A DNA stretch of 64,000 nucleotides, from the NCBI GenBank assembly GCA_006176705.1, contig QRFJ01000748.1, positions 124,001-188,000 of the forward strand, given 5' to 3'. The DNA comes from Cocos nucifera. Its lineage: Eukaryota > Streptophyta > Magnoliopsida > Arecales > Arecaceae. Position numbers and translations under genes: made by a program. Position 1 is the stretch's first letter. Each line of letters opens with the position of its first letter. Below, piece by piece: positions 1 to 12,022 of the stretch. Below the pieces are notes generated by a model. The model was not told the DNA's origin. It ran no database searches and saw only the letters and a program-made list of their open reading frames with translations.

Positions 1-707
1 TATGTCATCTACATACAGAACCTAGAAGACTATGGTTCTCCCACTAATTTTCTTGTACACACATGGTTCATCCACATTCTTAATAAAACCAAACTCTTTT
101 ACTGTTTCATCAAAATGGATGTTCCAACTCCTTGATGCTTGCTTTAATCCATAAATGGATCTCTTAAGCTTGTATACCTGATTTGGTCTCTCATTTGACT
201 CAAATCCCTCTGGCTGTGACATATAGACCTCCTCTTCAAGAAAATCATTAAGGAAGGTGGTCTTTACATCCAAGCATAATCCGAATAGATTTGAGCATGG
301 CAACAGATGAAAATATTTCATCATAATCAATCCTCTATTCTTGCCTAAAATCCTTAGCCACCAATCTGGCGTTATAGGTTTCAATTTGGCCATCTGCTCC
401 AATCTTTTTCTTCAAAATCTATTTGCATCCAATAGGGTTTATATCCTCTGGTGCATCCACCAAAATCCATACTTTGTTGGTGTGCATGGATTCCATTTTG
501 GATTGCATGACAGCCAGCCATTGTCAAAGTCCTTACTTTTGACTGCTTTCATATAGGTCAGAGGTTCATCATTCTCAATGACTTGGGCTTCATTGTTCTC
601 AATAATGAACCCATAATTCACAGGTGTATGTTGTACTCTTTCAAACCTATGGATAGGAGTTATTTGTTCTGGTTCTTTATGTGATTATTTGGTTGAGAAA
701 TTTCTAT
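1..707 (-). pseudogene. copia-1 reverse transcriptase (RVT_2), broken
   Basis: The minus strand encodes the linker before RT and the RT palm: a segment ending PEGFES, then YGLKQAS, typical of copia RVT_2. The catalytic YVDD is encoded by the first ~20 bases, so the window edge cuts just after the active site. A TAG stop at 22-24 lies immediately before the VLYVDD segment, and further shifts occur around 400-440. The enzyme would have copied element RNA into cDNA in the virus-like particle. This copy cannot. Confidence 0.85.
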
Positions 708-1640
708 TTATTTTTCTTGAACTTCACTGAGTTCAATATTTCTGCCATTGCCCCTTTCTAGGATAAATTCTTTTTTCATGAAAGTGGCATGCCTACTTAC
801 AAATATCTTTTGTTCAGTAGGGTGGTAGAATAAATATCCTATATTATTTCTAGGATATCCGATAAATAGACATCTGTCTAATCTAGCATCAAGCTTATGT
901 CCAAAATTTTTTTTGACATATGCTGGGCAACCCAATATCTTAAAATACTTAAGATTGGATTTCTTACTTCTCCATATCTCAAATGGAGTACTAGATACAA
1001 ATTTAGAAGGTACTTTATTCAAGATATAAATTGCAGTCTCCAAAGCATGACCTCAGAAGAAAATAGGTAATTTAGTGAAGCACATCATGGACCATACCAT
1101 ATCTAATAAGGTACGATTTTTTCTTTTGACCACACCATTTAATTGCGGTGTATAAGGAGGTGTCCATTCAGAGAGAATCCCTTTAACTTAAAGATAGTCT
1201 AGAAAATTACTAGATAAATATTCTCCTCCTCGATCAAATCGAAGGATTTTTATACATTGTCCAGTTTGTTTTTCGACTATACTTTGATACTCTTTAAATT
1301 TATCAAAGGCTTCTGATTTGTGTTTCATAAGATACATATATTCAAACCTAGATAAATCATCAGTGAATGTTACAAAATAAGAGTATCCTCCTCTGGCTTG
1401 AGTTGTCATATGACCACATACATCCGTATGTATAAGTCCTAATAACTCATTTGTCCTTTCTCCATGTCCACTAAATGGAATCTTGGTCATTTTACCCATG
1501 AGGCATGATTCATAAGTTTTCAATGATTCATAATCAAAAGGATCAAAGAACTTTTCTTTGTATAACTTGTTACCTAACCTCACTAATATGACCTAATCGA
1601 TAATGCCAAAGTAAAGTATTATTTATGTCATCTCTCTTAT
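708..1640 (-). pseudogene. copia-1 integrase (HHCC and DDE core), broken
   Basis: The N-terminal zinc-binding part starts near 1610 (LWHYRLGHIS) and continues with the cysteine motif SCLMGKMTK. The DDE core shows the first Asp in HTDVCG and the second in RFDRGGEY. The region expected to hold the third catalytic residue reads GVVKRKN near 1110-1125, where relatives have Glu, so the acid is replaced by Lys. The C-terminal part (FEIWRSKKSN, ILGCPAYVK) is at 708-1043. A stop inside the HHCC region and one near 1043 break the frame. Confidence 0.85.
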
Positions 1641-2499
1641 GTTTTCTATTTTCATGAATATAAAATATATTATCATCCAAACACAGAGTCAACAAACCAT
1701 TGCTAAATATGCCAAAACAAATATTTTCATTAGAATATTTCATCTAGCAACCTTCGCTCGTTACATTAAGACTATAACCTTGTTTTAATAACAAGGGTAT
1801 AGATATAATATTTCTAATAATCTTAGGCATATAATAATAATTTATAAGCTCTAAGATCTTTCCATAGGATAACTTCAATATATTTGTCCCTACAGCTTCT
1901 ACTTCGATAGACTCTCCTCCAGCGCCATAGAGCTTGAAGTCACCTTTCTTTAAACTCTTAATTTTCTACAGTCCCTGCAAAGATTTGCAGATATGAAAAC
2001 CACAGTCGGTATCTAATACCCAAGAATTTGAAATAAAAGAATTTAATAATAATATAGTATGTATCTCATACATATCTTTTGATGCATTATTTGCATCAAA
2101 CTTCACGGTTGCAAGGTAAGCCTTGCAATTCCTCTTCCAATGACCCATTTTACTGCAGTGAAAATAGGTCGTCTGTCCGGAGACCTTCTTCTCCTTTTTC
2201 TTCTTATTTATACCATCTTTAGGGTTCAACCTTCTCTTTGAACCCTTTTTGCCTGCCTTCTTCTTGGAGATCCCATCCACAAGAAGAAGAGGAATCTTAT
2301 CCTTCTTGATATGGCTTTCTACTGTCTTGAGCATATTTAATAGCTCAGACAAGGAAGAATTCAATTTGTTCATATGATAGTTCATGACAAACTGAGAAAA
2401 TGATTTTGAAAGTGATTGTAGGATCAAATCCTGACTTAACTCTCCATCCATAAAAAAACCTAATTGACTTAATCGAGTGATTAGGTCAATTACCATCAA
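1641..2499 (-). pseudogene. copia-1 nucleocapsid and protease, broken
   Basis: This continues gag. A lysine-rich stretch is followed by a CCHC knuckle (FHCSKMGHWKRNC) whose first cysteine is replaced by Tyr. Further on, NSWVLDTDCG is the aspartic protease active site, with the expected DTG changed to DTD. Both changes should abolish function: RNA binding by the knuckle and polyprotein cleavage by the protease. The stretch 1641-1965 reads as the protease C-terminus and the start of the gag-pre-integrase region, with several stops. Confidence 0.8.
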
Positions 2500-2508
2500 A
2501 ACATGATT

Positions 2509-2898
2509 TTATATGGATGTTTCTTCTATCATTCTTGCATGAAATAATTGCTTAGATATCTCATATCTAGCAGTCCTACTATGCTCTCCAAAAAGCTCTT
2601 TTAGATTGAGCAATATGAATTGAGTGTCCATGCCATCATGCTGTCTCTCTAATTCATTATTCATAGAGGTAAGTATGATGCATTTGACAGTAAGAGAATC
2701 ATTTTTCCACATCTTATATGTGGACATATGTTTATCTATGGCATCATTTCCTAATGGCTTAGGATCAGGGGCATCAGGAATATAGGAGAGTTTTTCTTGA
2801 CTGAGTACTATTTTTAGGTTTTTCAACCAGTCAACATAATTTTGAGTAGTCAATTTATTTGAATCCAAAATTGAATGAAATGAAAGTGAAGAAGCCAT
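2509..2898 (-). pseudogene. copia-1 gag N-terminal part
   Basis: A 130-residue open stretch starts at an ATG whose complement is at 2896-2898. The motif LTTQNYVDWLKNLKIVL is the start of the copia capsid protein (UBN2/DUF4219 type). It ends at an in-frame TAA around 2506-2508, and the capsid coding continues beyond without a shift (MVIDLITRL), so a single nonsense change splits gag. The start is supported by the long untranslated leader upstream and by the characteristic MASS beginning. Confidence 0.8.
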
Positions 2899-3056
2899 TT
2901 AATCTATATAATAAAGAACAATACATAAGCAAACAACTCATGATGACAAACATAATTAAATTAGGACTTTAATTTAATTATATCTTTCACTGTTTAATCA
3001 AAAAATCATAATTGATTTTCTTAGTGAGAATAAGACCCTAATTTTTTATAAAAGGT

Positions 3057-3353
3057 CTTGTGGTTGCACAACAAACCTGTTATAAGTTCAAAGATAGGAA
3101 ACTCTTTTCAATTGCATTTTATGCAACTCTCAAAAAACTTTTGCCTCTAAAACATTAATAGTCTTGTGTTAACACAACAAACTTTAATGTTATAGTTTAA
3201 GTAGAATACTTCATTTCTATATAGTTAAAATGAAATATAATTGCTTTTGTGGTTACACAATAAAGCAATATATTCAAAATGCTGTAAGCATCTCAATGCA
3301 CTAGATTAATATTACATCATTCCTCATGATAGATCTTGTGGTCACACAACAAA
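3057..3353 (-). repeat. Four spaced palindromic repeats in copia-1 leader
   Basis: Near-identical imperfect palindromes of the form CTTGTGGTTGCACAACAA lie at 3057-3074, 3163-3180, 3246-3263 and 3335-3353, spaced about 83-106 bases apart. Each could form a short hairpin in the leader RNA. They lie between the primer site and gag. Their role is unknown. Confidence 0.7.
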
Positions 3354-3450
3354 AATAATATGGTTCTGGACATAATAAGAATCTAGTATGAAGGAAGGCC
3401 TTAATATAGTGAATATAATACCAAGCATTTCAATCTAGAATTAAATTAAT

Positions 3451-3607
3451 CGAATCAGCCAGGTAAGTGGAAGAGAAGTGGGAGTCGCCCCGTTGCTTTC
3501 CTTAGACACCAATAAATTGGCCAGGTCAGACAACAGAATCAATTAAAAAACTATGTTCTCTTTACCAATCATGAACCATTTATCCTAGACACCGATTGAT
3601 CAATTAG
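3451..3607 (-). repeat. Shared leader module, copia-1 copy
   Basis: On the minus strand this stretch contains GGTGTCTAGG then TGGTTCA, AATTGATTC, ACCTGGCCAA, GGTGTCTAAGG, AAGCAACGGGG, ACTCCCAC and CACTTACCTGGCT, in this order. The same words in the same order and sense occur in the leaders of gypsy-2 (48293-48450) and gypsy-1 (12664-12820), and more weakly in copia-2 (6836-6980). It lies roughly 350-500 bases after the primer site and upstream of gag. It is not coding. Confidence 0.8.
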
Positions 3608-3951
3608 ACATCTCGACTGATACAGCTATAGATTAATTACACTACAATTTAATATAATTTTTAAAGAGGAATTTAAAAGGTCTCGATGCATATTCTGATT
3701 TAAATCAAACTAAATGCCTAATAGCATCAAAAATAACTTGTATAATTATTCTAGGACAACCATCATTAAATAGTGAATATTTTTTTCACTATATCAGGGC
3801 AACCTTTATAGAATAATATGTACATCATAATCTCATTATGATAAATAAAAGAATATGATCTCATCATATGAATAACATACAAATTAAAAAATAATATATC
3901 ATACTTTTCTTTTATGAGCAAAGCATTATATAATTTAACCTAATAAGGCTT

Positions 3952-3963
3952 GCTATAATACCA
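3952..3963 (-). other. copia-1 primer binding site (tRNA-iMet type)
   Basis: The minus strand reads TGGTATTATAGC one base after the LTR, a mutated form of the canonical TGGTATCAGAGC that pairs with the 3' end of initiator tRNA-Met. It fixes the LTR edge and the orientation. Confidence 0.8.
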
Positions 3964-3964
3964 C

Positions 3965-6429
3965 TGATAGGAATGGTGTACAGGGCGAAAGCATGGATTT
4001 CAAAGCAAAAATATGAAATCATACAAACCAAACCTAAACTCTAGGACTATCTTATTAGCAATTAAATCATATAACATGCATCTATAATATAAAAGAAAGT
4101 ATTAGAACGTACCTCCTATCGCTTAACCCTAAATTATCCCTAATTATTGATAGCAGTCCGTCAGGGGTTCCATCAAGTGCCCACGTGTTCACCCACCAAT
4201 ATTGATCCACACAGAGACTTGATCAAGACACTAGTACCTCTGATTTATATAATTAAAATTCTAATAATAAGAACTTTAATTAAGTGGGCAAGACCTTCCT
4301 TAGCCTTTATGTCACCTTCCTTGCCTCTCCTTACCTCTCTTTCTATTTTCTTATCTTCTTAATTTTTCTAACTAATCTCTTTATCTTAAAATGACTTCTT
4401 CTCATTATAAGGACAAGGTCTGGATAAGAGAAGGAAAGAAAAAAAAATTGGACAATAGAAAACACTTGTAAGAAAGAAAGATAATTTTTTACTACTTCAG
4501 ACTCTTGGTGCGCACCCCTATTTATAATGTACGTAGGGGTGCCATCTTAATTTCTCATGCCCTTTCCTCATCAACATCTCATGCCCCATCATCATATCTC
4601 ATGCCCATATAAATTTTATGCCATTTAAAATTACATAGACTTAGTCCAAGTGATGCTTTAAAATAGAAGGACTCTTCGGACTAATTCTACGTAGTTTTTC
4701 TACGAAGAGTCACGATGCATAAGTAAATGGTGCATTAATTTTAAGGGCTTGGATCAGATAAGATGGCCATCTACTGGCCCTTAATGGAATGCCCATTCAG
4801 CAAGAAGGCATGGACATGAACTTTGAATAGTCAAAATCCCAAGAGGCATCAAGGATGAGAGGGCGGCAAGGAGTCTTGGGCGGCAAGTATTCCTAGATGA
4901 CAAAGAGTCCCTTCTCAAAATAATAACGGAGTATTTCATCTACAGAAGGACACTTCTGCACCCCATATCTGATTTCCATGCCTATTTAAAAAATTTACAT
5001 GACATAACAAATGTGAAAAGTCAAAGAAGGTAGGCGCCAACTAATTCCATGCACCAAAAATTCTTTGCACATGAAAGACTTCCCACATGCAAGAGAGAGA
5101 CTCTCTGGCATGTGGGATTCAGGTTTGTGGTATTCCAACTGAAGCTCAATCAGTCTAGGTTAATCCAATTCAAGACCAAATCTTATTTGGCTCAAATCGA
5201 ACCTTAATTAGCCCAAATCGGAAGTCGATCGAATCCAATTCGAATCTAGGTGCTAGGTTTTGCTACATGTGCTAGCATGTTCATCTTGCAAACATGGTCT
5301 AATCCAATTAGATCCTTAATCAATTCTCTTTGTGTGTGACCCATTGGGTTCCACATCTAACCAATAGTGAGTCTGGGTGTGATTTGACCTAATCTGGTTA
5401 GAACTCAATCAAACCGATTTTGGTCAAAACTAGCCAACCCAATTTGACTTAATTTAGAACACTTTCTAATTTAATGATCAAATTAAAATTTTAATTTGAT
5501 TGAACCCACAAGACATGATTGATGTCTAGCACCGTATCGTGACTTTCTAGAAGATGTGAAATTTTAATAAAAATACCAAAAATATCCTTCAGTAAAAATT
5601 ATCATACAACTAGATCCTTCGATCTTCCTGCATCCTGAATATAACTCTGGGTATGGAAATATGTCAACCCCAATATCATATTCATTTATCATTCAATCTT
5701 ATGATGATGATTTATTTAATAAAATATTAGAAATCATTTCTAATTTTTATCATGCTTTGATCAAAGTCTTTCTGACTCATCATTTGTTTGAAGCAGGTAG
5801 GATGCTATTTCCTCTTACCAGGAGTGATCGATTCCATGTTAACCTACTCACAACCTTCATATATATAATCTACCATATCTAGATCATCCCATACATAACT
5901 GAGTCATGAATGAGTATGAACCAAATATGTATTTATATATATAAGATTCTATGGTAGTTTCATGTCAAAGGATTATATGCACAAATTCCACTATGAGAAT
6001 CATCTATTGACATGTAGATAAGACTCCATTAGATATTCTTGATTTGGATCAATTCAATGAACTCATTCTCTAATAAGCATCCACATTCTTGTATTAGTGT
6101 CATTCATAATTTATTATGAGATCAATCATCCTCTCAGTCGAGCATACATAGAATGTGCTAGTCTTACCAAAAAATATTGATCCCTAACTCAGTGTCCCAT
6201 CGACTAGAAATATTTAAATTAGGGTTTTAAGATTTTAGATCTCACAGATATGATCTCATCATAATCCTAAAACCATATCCCTAATTTATGGGGTTCATCA
6301 TAATCTTAAATAAATAATAAGATATTGCATATGATGAAATAAATGCCTTTATTAAAAATGTCATTACATGAGTTTTGAAAGACAAAAAATAGCCCAAAAA
6401 TTGATTGGCTTGAGGGCATATTCCTTTCA
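3965..6429 (-). repeat. copia-1 5' LTR (about 2.46 kb)
   Basis: The plus strand runs from TGATAGGAAT to ATTCCTTTCA, a 10-bp inverted repeat with one mismatch, giving TG...CA ends. It is followed on the minus strand by the primer site. At about 2.46 kb it is long for a copia LTR. It contains no convincing gene; short open frames such as those at 4147-4362 and 5661-5882 have no recognisable motif. The other LTR lies outside the window, so its identity cannot be checked. Confidence 0.7.
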
Positions 6430-6835
6430 ACTTGGTCTCTAATTCATGAATCTCACTGTGCCCAGAATATTGTTCTACTTCTTAGTATGTTAGACCCACC
6501 ATTTGCATAGATTGAATTTTTAATTGAGTCTCTCACCGTATCTGGAATATTGAGCCCAATCCATCCTCCAACCTGTAGCATCCAATGCTTAATAAACATG
6601 GTTGCATCTTTTTGGTGTAACTGAACCACTATAACCAGTCAAGAATAATCAATCCCAAAAAGAGCCCACACATCTATAATGGTGGAAGATCTTAGACTTA
6701 ATCTTTTCTTAGGGAGATTTGATTTAGGTCTCATTAAGTGAGACTTGACATAGTCATAACCATTATGACTAACCTAGTGGCATGGGTTAGCTCGGATTAT
6801 TGACCACCTTAGATCTGGACTGAGCTAATAAATAT

Positions 6836-6980
6836 GGTCAGGTAAGTGAGACCAATGGAAGGGATATGCCATTAACTCGACAAAAATGCATTCGAATCGA
6901 GTAGCCCCCAATTAAAAATCGATCGATCGTATCTAACAAACTTATCTTAGACACCAAATTATTGAGCCAGAACCAATCGG
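6836..6980 (-). repeat. Shared leader module, diverged copia-2 copy
   Basis: The minus strand contains GATTGGTTCTG, then TTTGGTGTCTAAGATAAG, then GGGGGCTACTC, and after a gap CACTTACCTGACC. The order and sense match the modules of copia-1 and the two gypsy elements, though the middle has diverged and extended. Confidence 0.55.
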
Positions 6981-8014
6981 GTTAGCCTACAATCTAGACT
7001 CTAACCACTGAGCCTAATTAAATCTTAGCTTGATTGATCACTCATGTGATTCGATCTTGATCCAGACTTAATCCTATTAAGTTGGTCAATTTAAGCACTC
7101 TTGATCCCATCTAACCTCTTGATTTGGTTTGATCAATCGCTTAGACCTAATTGAGCTACCCAAGCCCGAACCCAATTTTGTGAATATGTCTTAGATCTTA
7201 AATTCTTAATTTTAGATCTAACATATTTCATAATCTTAATTCTTAATTAAGTTTAGGGTTCACAAACAAAATATGTAAATAAAATCCTAGGGTTTTAGGA
7301 TCTAGAGTTTTGCAGAAAATAAGTTCTTAGATTTCTGATTAAGGACGAATGCGCAGCATCCCTACGCATCATAAGAGCACCCCATCGAATGAAAGGAGAG
7401 GGCATTTAAACCCTACTTTATTCTTATGATCGGATGGCCAAGGGGAATGCCTTAATCTGAAATATAAAAACTACAAAGCTAGTTAGATCTACATCATATA
7501 TCTCATATATAAAAATTGATCTAACTATAAACATATTTTGCATACATCTCACGTATCATATTATGTATGTTTTCAGATCTAAATTATCTCATAATTTATC
7601 TAGAAAAATAAGTTTAAATTGATCTCATCAAAATAAATTCTATTCCAGATAATTATGTAGAACTATTCTACAACTAGTCTAAACATGCATTCATCATATC
7701 TCATATGAATCAAAAATTAAATAATTTTATTTTTTATTTTTTAAATATTATTATAATATTTATAACATCAAAAAATAGTAAATAAATTAATCTAAAATTA
7801 TAACTTAATCAAATTAAATTATGATCATGCAAGTCTATACATAGAATAATTCTATTCTACAACTAGTCAAGCATCTTGCAGAACTTAGATCTAAATTATT
7901 TAATTTTAATTTTTTTAATTTTAGTTCTAATTATATCTTATGTGACATCTAAAATCATCTAATTATAGTTAAAAATAAATTTAAATTAGATCTAAATAAT
8001 TTATGAGAACCTAA

Positions 8015-8025
8015 CTCTGATACCA
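8015..8025 (-). other. copia-2 primer binding site
   Basis: The minus strand reads TGGTATCAGAG, a match to the tRNA-iMet 3' complement, two bases after the end of the LTR. Confidence 0.8.
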
Positions 8026-8027
8026 GT

Positions 8028-10308
8028 TGAAGGAAAAATCTCAGTTTCCTGGGTGAGATTCGTTCAGATCTGATTGGATCAAGAGAGATATTTCAAAATT
8101 TTTTCTTCTAAATTTAAATCAAAACTAAGATATTTTAGATCTAATTTTATAGATCAAATAAAATAAAAATAAATTAAAATAAATTTAATTTTGTATCTTA
8201 TTTTTGGGTAATCAGATTACCCTATGATGATCTTACTGATTGTCTGAGGTTCTGGATCTAGCCACGCAAGTGCCTGACCTCTACCGATATCCACTTAGGC
8301 TAGATCTAGAGATCTTCTTCTTCTTTATCATTTTCCAAATATCAGATCTAGATCTAATTTAGAGGATCTTCAAAACTCCTTTTGAAGATCGGGTATCGTC
8401 TCTTGCAGTAGTGCTGCCTTCTTCCTTTCTCGTCACCTTTCTCTTACTTGGATCGCACCAAACTGGAGCTCAAATCTCCTTGGGCATGGAGAGGAGAGAG
8501 GGGACCTGAAGATGGCATGGAAGAGGAAGATGGGCAGCCTTGTGGTGTGGGCTATTGGAGAGCTTCTTAAAAGCTAGGCGCAGATAGGGTTTATATAGAC
8601 CCTACTGCGCCATGTAGTGCTACATCATCCCGACCAATCACGTCACTTCATGCAATCAGATCTAAATCTGATTAATAAAATGACATCATCTGATCCAATC
8701 AGATGAGAGCCCCTCTCCAACACCCTTAGGTGGCACTAAGACTGGTCAAAGTACAGCCCCTTTGTGCCACCTAAGTTGATTCTAAGAAGCAACCTAGAGT
8801 TCTATCTGTATGGGACTCTAGGCATCCCTATCCTTGGGCGCACACCTCCCTAGACGTGCACCCCCTCCTTTCCATTTTATAGCAAGGGGACAAGCCCCTG
8901 TCTACTCTTCTATGGGTGCATGACACATGGGCAGATGTCTAAGTGTCAAAGGTCAATATTTGACCAAAGTCAAAAGATAAGAACTGGCAGGTGACGAAAA
9001 ATGGTAGGTGTTGTCTCCAATTTATCTCATAAATTAAGACAATCCTTTTCTAACCTGGATAAGCTCCAGTTAGACCAAGTAAAAGTATCTGAGTGAGCAC
9101 AAACACATTTAGCTCAGTTGAGATGACTTTTAATGATTATAGAAGAAGAACGTTAGGCTCAATCGTGTGCTAGCATGATTTTCTTAAACCTAATTGAATC
9201 TAATTCAAATCAATTGAACTGGGTTAGTCCAATTGATGATATCAAGATCCAAATCTTTATTTATGTGATCTAGTTAGGTTCAGTTTCGTATGGTAATGAG
9301 ATATGTCGTGATCTCTATCATCGACATCATCGAAATACCTTCCGATGGATTAAAACTTTTTTGATTCAAACAACTAAAATGATCGATCATCCAAATCATT
9401 CAAATTACTCTCAAAATCTACCAGTGACACCTAGCAGTATATGGTGGCAATCCATCAAAACTAAAAATGAACCTCTCAGTGTAGCTACATGTGTGATTAA
9501 GTTCTTCTATCTTGAGCTCCGATCAGATTAGGGTTAAGGTGAACTCGTCAAACCCTAATTTCTATCATATGATTTAATCATTTGATTCAAGTCTGATGTG
9601 AAAACCTTAATAGAAACTCTTTCTATTATTTCACACTGCCATGGCCATGGGCTTATGGATTTGATTCTCATGATCATCATAGGGCTGCTCCTCATCTACC
9701 GAGGTAGCTAGATTCTCGCTTGGTGCAATCCAATTCCTATAATAAATATGCTATAGCCAACATACACCTCAGGATTCTAAAAGGCTAGGAGACCGAGTCA
9801 TGGTGTTGTCAAACTATAACACCCTCAAGGTGAACTACCGATGCAGCTCAGGTCAAAGAACCAGACACACCACTGCAGCTTTGAACTAGTCATCGACGAG
9901 AAGGTAGACTTCCTAATGACTGCTCGAGGTAGTCATGTTCAGTGCCCTCATTCTCTAACGAGTATCTATACTCTCACTCCGATGTCTCTACACCATAGAC
10001 TCAAGACTCATCTATTATAAATAAGCGATTATACACCAACCTTCTGGATCAATCATCATCCTCATGATGATCCTACGGTCGAGAGCATTTTATGAGTTAA
10101 TAACGAAAATTCATGTCTTAAATTTTTAACTCTTGAAAATATGAACTATCATTATCATTAACTCAAGGGATGTATCATAGACACAAAATACACATTATGA
10201 TAGAAAAATAACCCATTTTATTACTTATAGTCAAAATTATAATTTTGCCCTTAGAAGTGTACAACAAGTGTTAGCCAATTTTGGCTTCTAGGGCATACAT
10301 ATCTAACA
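8028..10308 (-). repeat. copia-2 5' LTR (about 2.28 kb)
   Basis: The plus strand starts TGAAGGAAAA and ends CATATCTAACA, giving TG...CA ends. The inner edge is set by the primer site. The outer edge is inferred from the ending CTAACA and is less certain. No gene is visible inside. Confidence 0.55.
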
Positions 10309-10314
10309 GATAGA

Positions 10315-10646
10315 TGCATGTGCAGCTCCAAAGCCAATAATAAAAATCAACCTCAGAGTTCTCAATCCATGCAAAGGCAAGAGATTTAATCTCTTCTCTC
10401 ACCTAGATGCGATCTAGGGTTTAGATCTAGAACTATTCTAGATTTGGGGTATTGATTTGATCAATACCAAAACTTTTATTTTCTAATTTAAGAATGCATT
10501 ATGACATGTTATAGATCATAGATGTAGGATTTAGTAATTAAATTACATGCTTCTACAGATTAAATAGTTTAATCTGCATCTTCCATTGCATTATATTTCA
10601 AAAAAAAATTTAAAATTCAAGCATAAAACCCTGCATATTTTCCATC
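10315..10646. repeat. Fragment of a retroelement LTR family, inverted match to 55838-56165
   Basis: Words such as GGTATTGATTTGATCAATAC, GATCTAGAACTATTCTAGAT and AGATTAAATAGTTTAAT recur in the opposite orientation near 56 kb in the same order. It is therefore a dispersed, probably LTR-derived, fragment lying between copia-2 and gypsy-1. Confidence 0.6.
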
Positions 10647-10668
10647 AGCATGCACCAAAGCCCATGCG

Positions 10669-12001
10669 TGATAGAACAAAGCCCAACCCGATCTCCCCTA
10701 TCCTAACATCTGACTGATGTCAAAATCCACGCGGTCCATAGTGGACTGCTACAGTATTCAGTCCATCATGGACCCTTTACAGGTCTACCACGGAAACCAT
10801 GTGGCGCACGGGGCATACTCATAATTTCAAATGGCATGGCACATGGTGATTGTTCGCGGTCTTCACAAAACCCAATCCAGAGGGTCTATGGGCATAGTAA
10901 ATGCTCAGTCGTGTGGTTGTGGTCATTTGCAGTTCAGATGGCAGAGGTTCATTTTTATTTTGATTTAAGCTAGCCAACTCCAATTGCTCCATCCGATGGT
11001 TACACTCACACCTAATCGAGATCTGATGGTGCAAAGCTTCCTATGCATGATCCAATGGTCAAAATGGTTGCCGATTTTGATTTAAACTTCACTAGCTTCC
11101 TGAAGATGTGATCCAATGGTCCAGATCATCCTGCATGAGATCCGATGGCCCAATAGCCTTAGGTGATGAGATCAGATGGACATAATTCAATCCGATTCGA
11201 TTTGGGCATTGAAACAGTATGTTTTTAGTTGATTTCAGATTGTTTGATCAGCATCTCATGGCCAGTGAGAACCAAGTCTTTGTAACAAGTTCCAAACAGC
11301 AACTAGAGCCTAGTTTGACTTGTTTTAAGAGTTTTGTTCCTCCTTTTATCAGAATTCTTCATGCCAGAGCTACTCTTTGCTCTATTTAAAGGGTACAAGG
11401 CTAACAAATCATACTATCTTCGATCACGGAAAGATGATGGTATAGGATAGAGCCAGCTTTGAGTTTATGGTTGCTTTAAGACAGATGGTGACAAGAGGAA
11501 GAGCTAGTCTTCTACACTATCCCAATGCCAACGTCAATCTGAGATCAAGATCAGCCTACTTCAATTTTTTATTTTCTTTATCTATTCTTTTTAATTACAT
11601 GTATTTAAATTCAAAACTCTTATTTAATGCAAAATTTTATTTTTATACACTCTAAATTTTTGCCTTTTACTTTTAATTATAAATTTAAATTTAGCTTTTT
11701 TACTTTTAATTATTCTTTACTTTTTTTATAAGTAGATGCAAGATCTATCTAGTAAATCTTAGTATCAAGTTTATTTTTCTGGACCATTTAATTTCTATCT
11801 TTTATTTATAATTTCTATTTTTTGATTTTAATTTTATTTCTAAACTATTTTTTTTATAAAATAAAAGATTTTAAAACTAAAATATTATCTTCTCCATGGA
11901 TTTGACCCAACTCGCTACTATCTACGTATTTTAGTTATTTTAAGAAGTTAGAATTAAACTAATAAACATGATGTCCTAACGATAACATCATGCTCTTATC
12001 A
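10669..12001 (+). repeat. gypsy-1 5' LTR
   Basis: From about 10735 it is matched by the repeat at 16390-17664. The outer edge is set tentatively at TGATAGAAC. It ends CTCTTATCA just before the primer site. The final third (GGATTTGACCC, CTACTATCTACG, ATGTCCTAACGATAACATC) is clearly related to the LTR end of gypsy-2. Confidence 0.65.
11381..11391 (+). promoter_or_regulatory. TATA-like box in gypsy-1 LTR
   Basis: TCTATTTAAAG is conserved in the 3' LTR (17028-17038). It lies about 600 bases before the LTR end, in the place expected for the U3 promoter. Confidence 0.5.
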
Positions 12002-12007
12002 AGTTTT

Positions 12008-12022
12008 TGGCATCGTTGCCCG
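12008..12022 (+). other. gypsy-1 primer binding site (Arg-type)
   Basis: TGGCATCGTTGCCCG follows the LTR by six bases. Plant Tat/Athila elements carry TGGCGCCGTTGCCGGGG here, so this is a decayed version. Confidence 0.7.

Larger units (their letters stand above)
1..6429 (-). mobile_element. copia-1: Ty1/copia retrotransposon, 5' LTR to RT, cut by window edge
   Basis: Read on the minus strand the order is LTR, primer site, leader, gag, protease, integrase, reverse transcriptase. Integrase before RT defines Ty1/copia. The 3' part (rest of RT, RNase H, 3' LTR) lies beyond base 1. The LTR has matching ends (TGATAGGAAT and ATTCCTTTCA) and is followed by a tRNA-Met-type primer site. Every domain carries stops, shifts or lost catalytic residues, so the copy is dead. 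It interrupts copia-2, whose leader begins right after it. Confidence 0.85.
6430..10308 (-). mobile_element. copia-2: leader plus 5' LTR of a truncated retroelement
   Basis: An LTR (8028-10308), a primer site and about 1.6 kb of leader remain; the rest is lost where copia-1 begins. The minus-strand LTR start (TGTTAGATATGTATGCCC) and Met-type primer site suggest Ty1/copia, but no coding domain remains to prove it. The text at 6430-6720 may be the start of the coding region, too broken to call. Confidence 0.6.
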
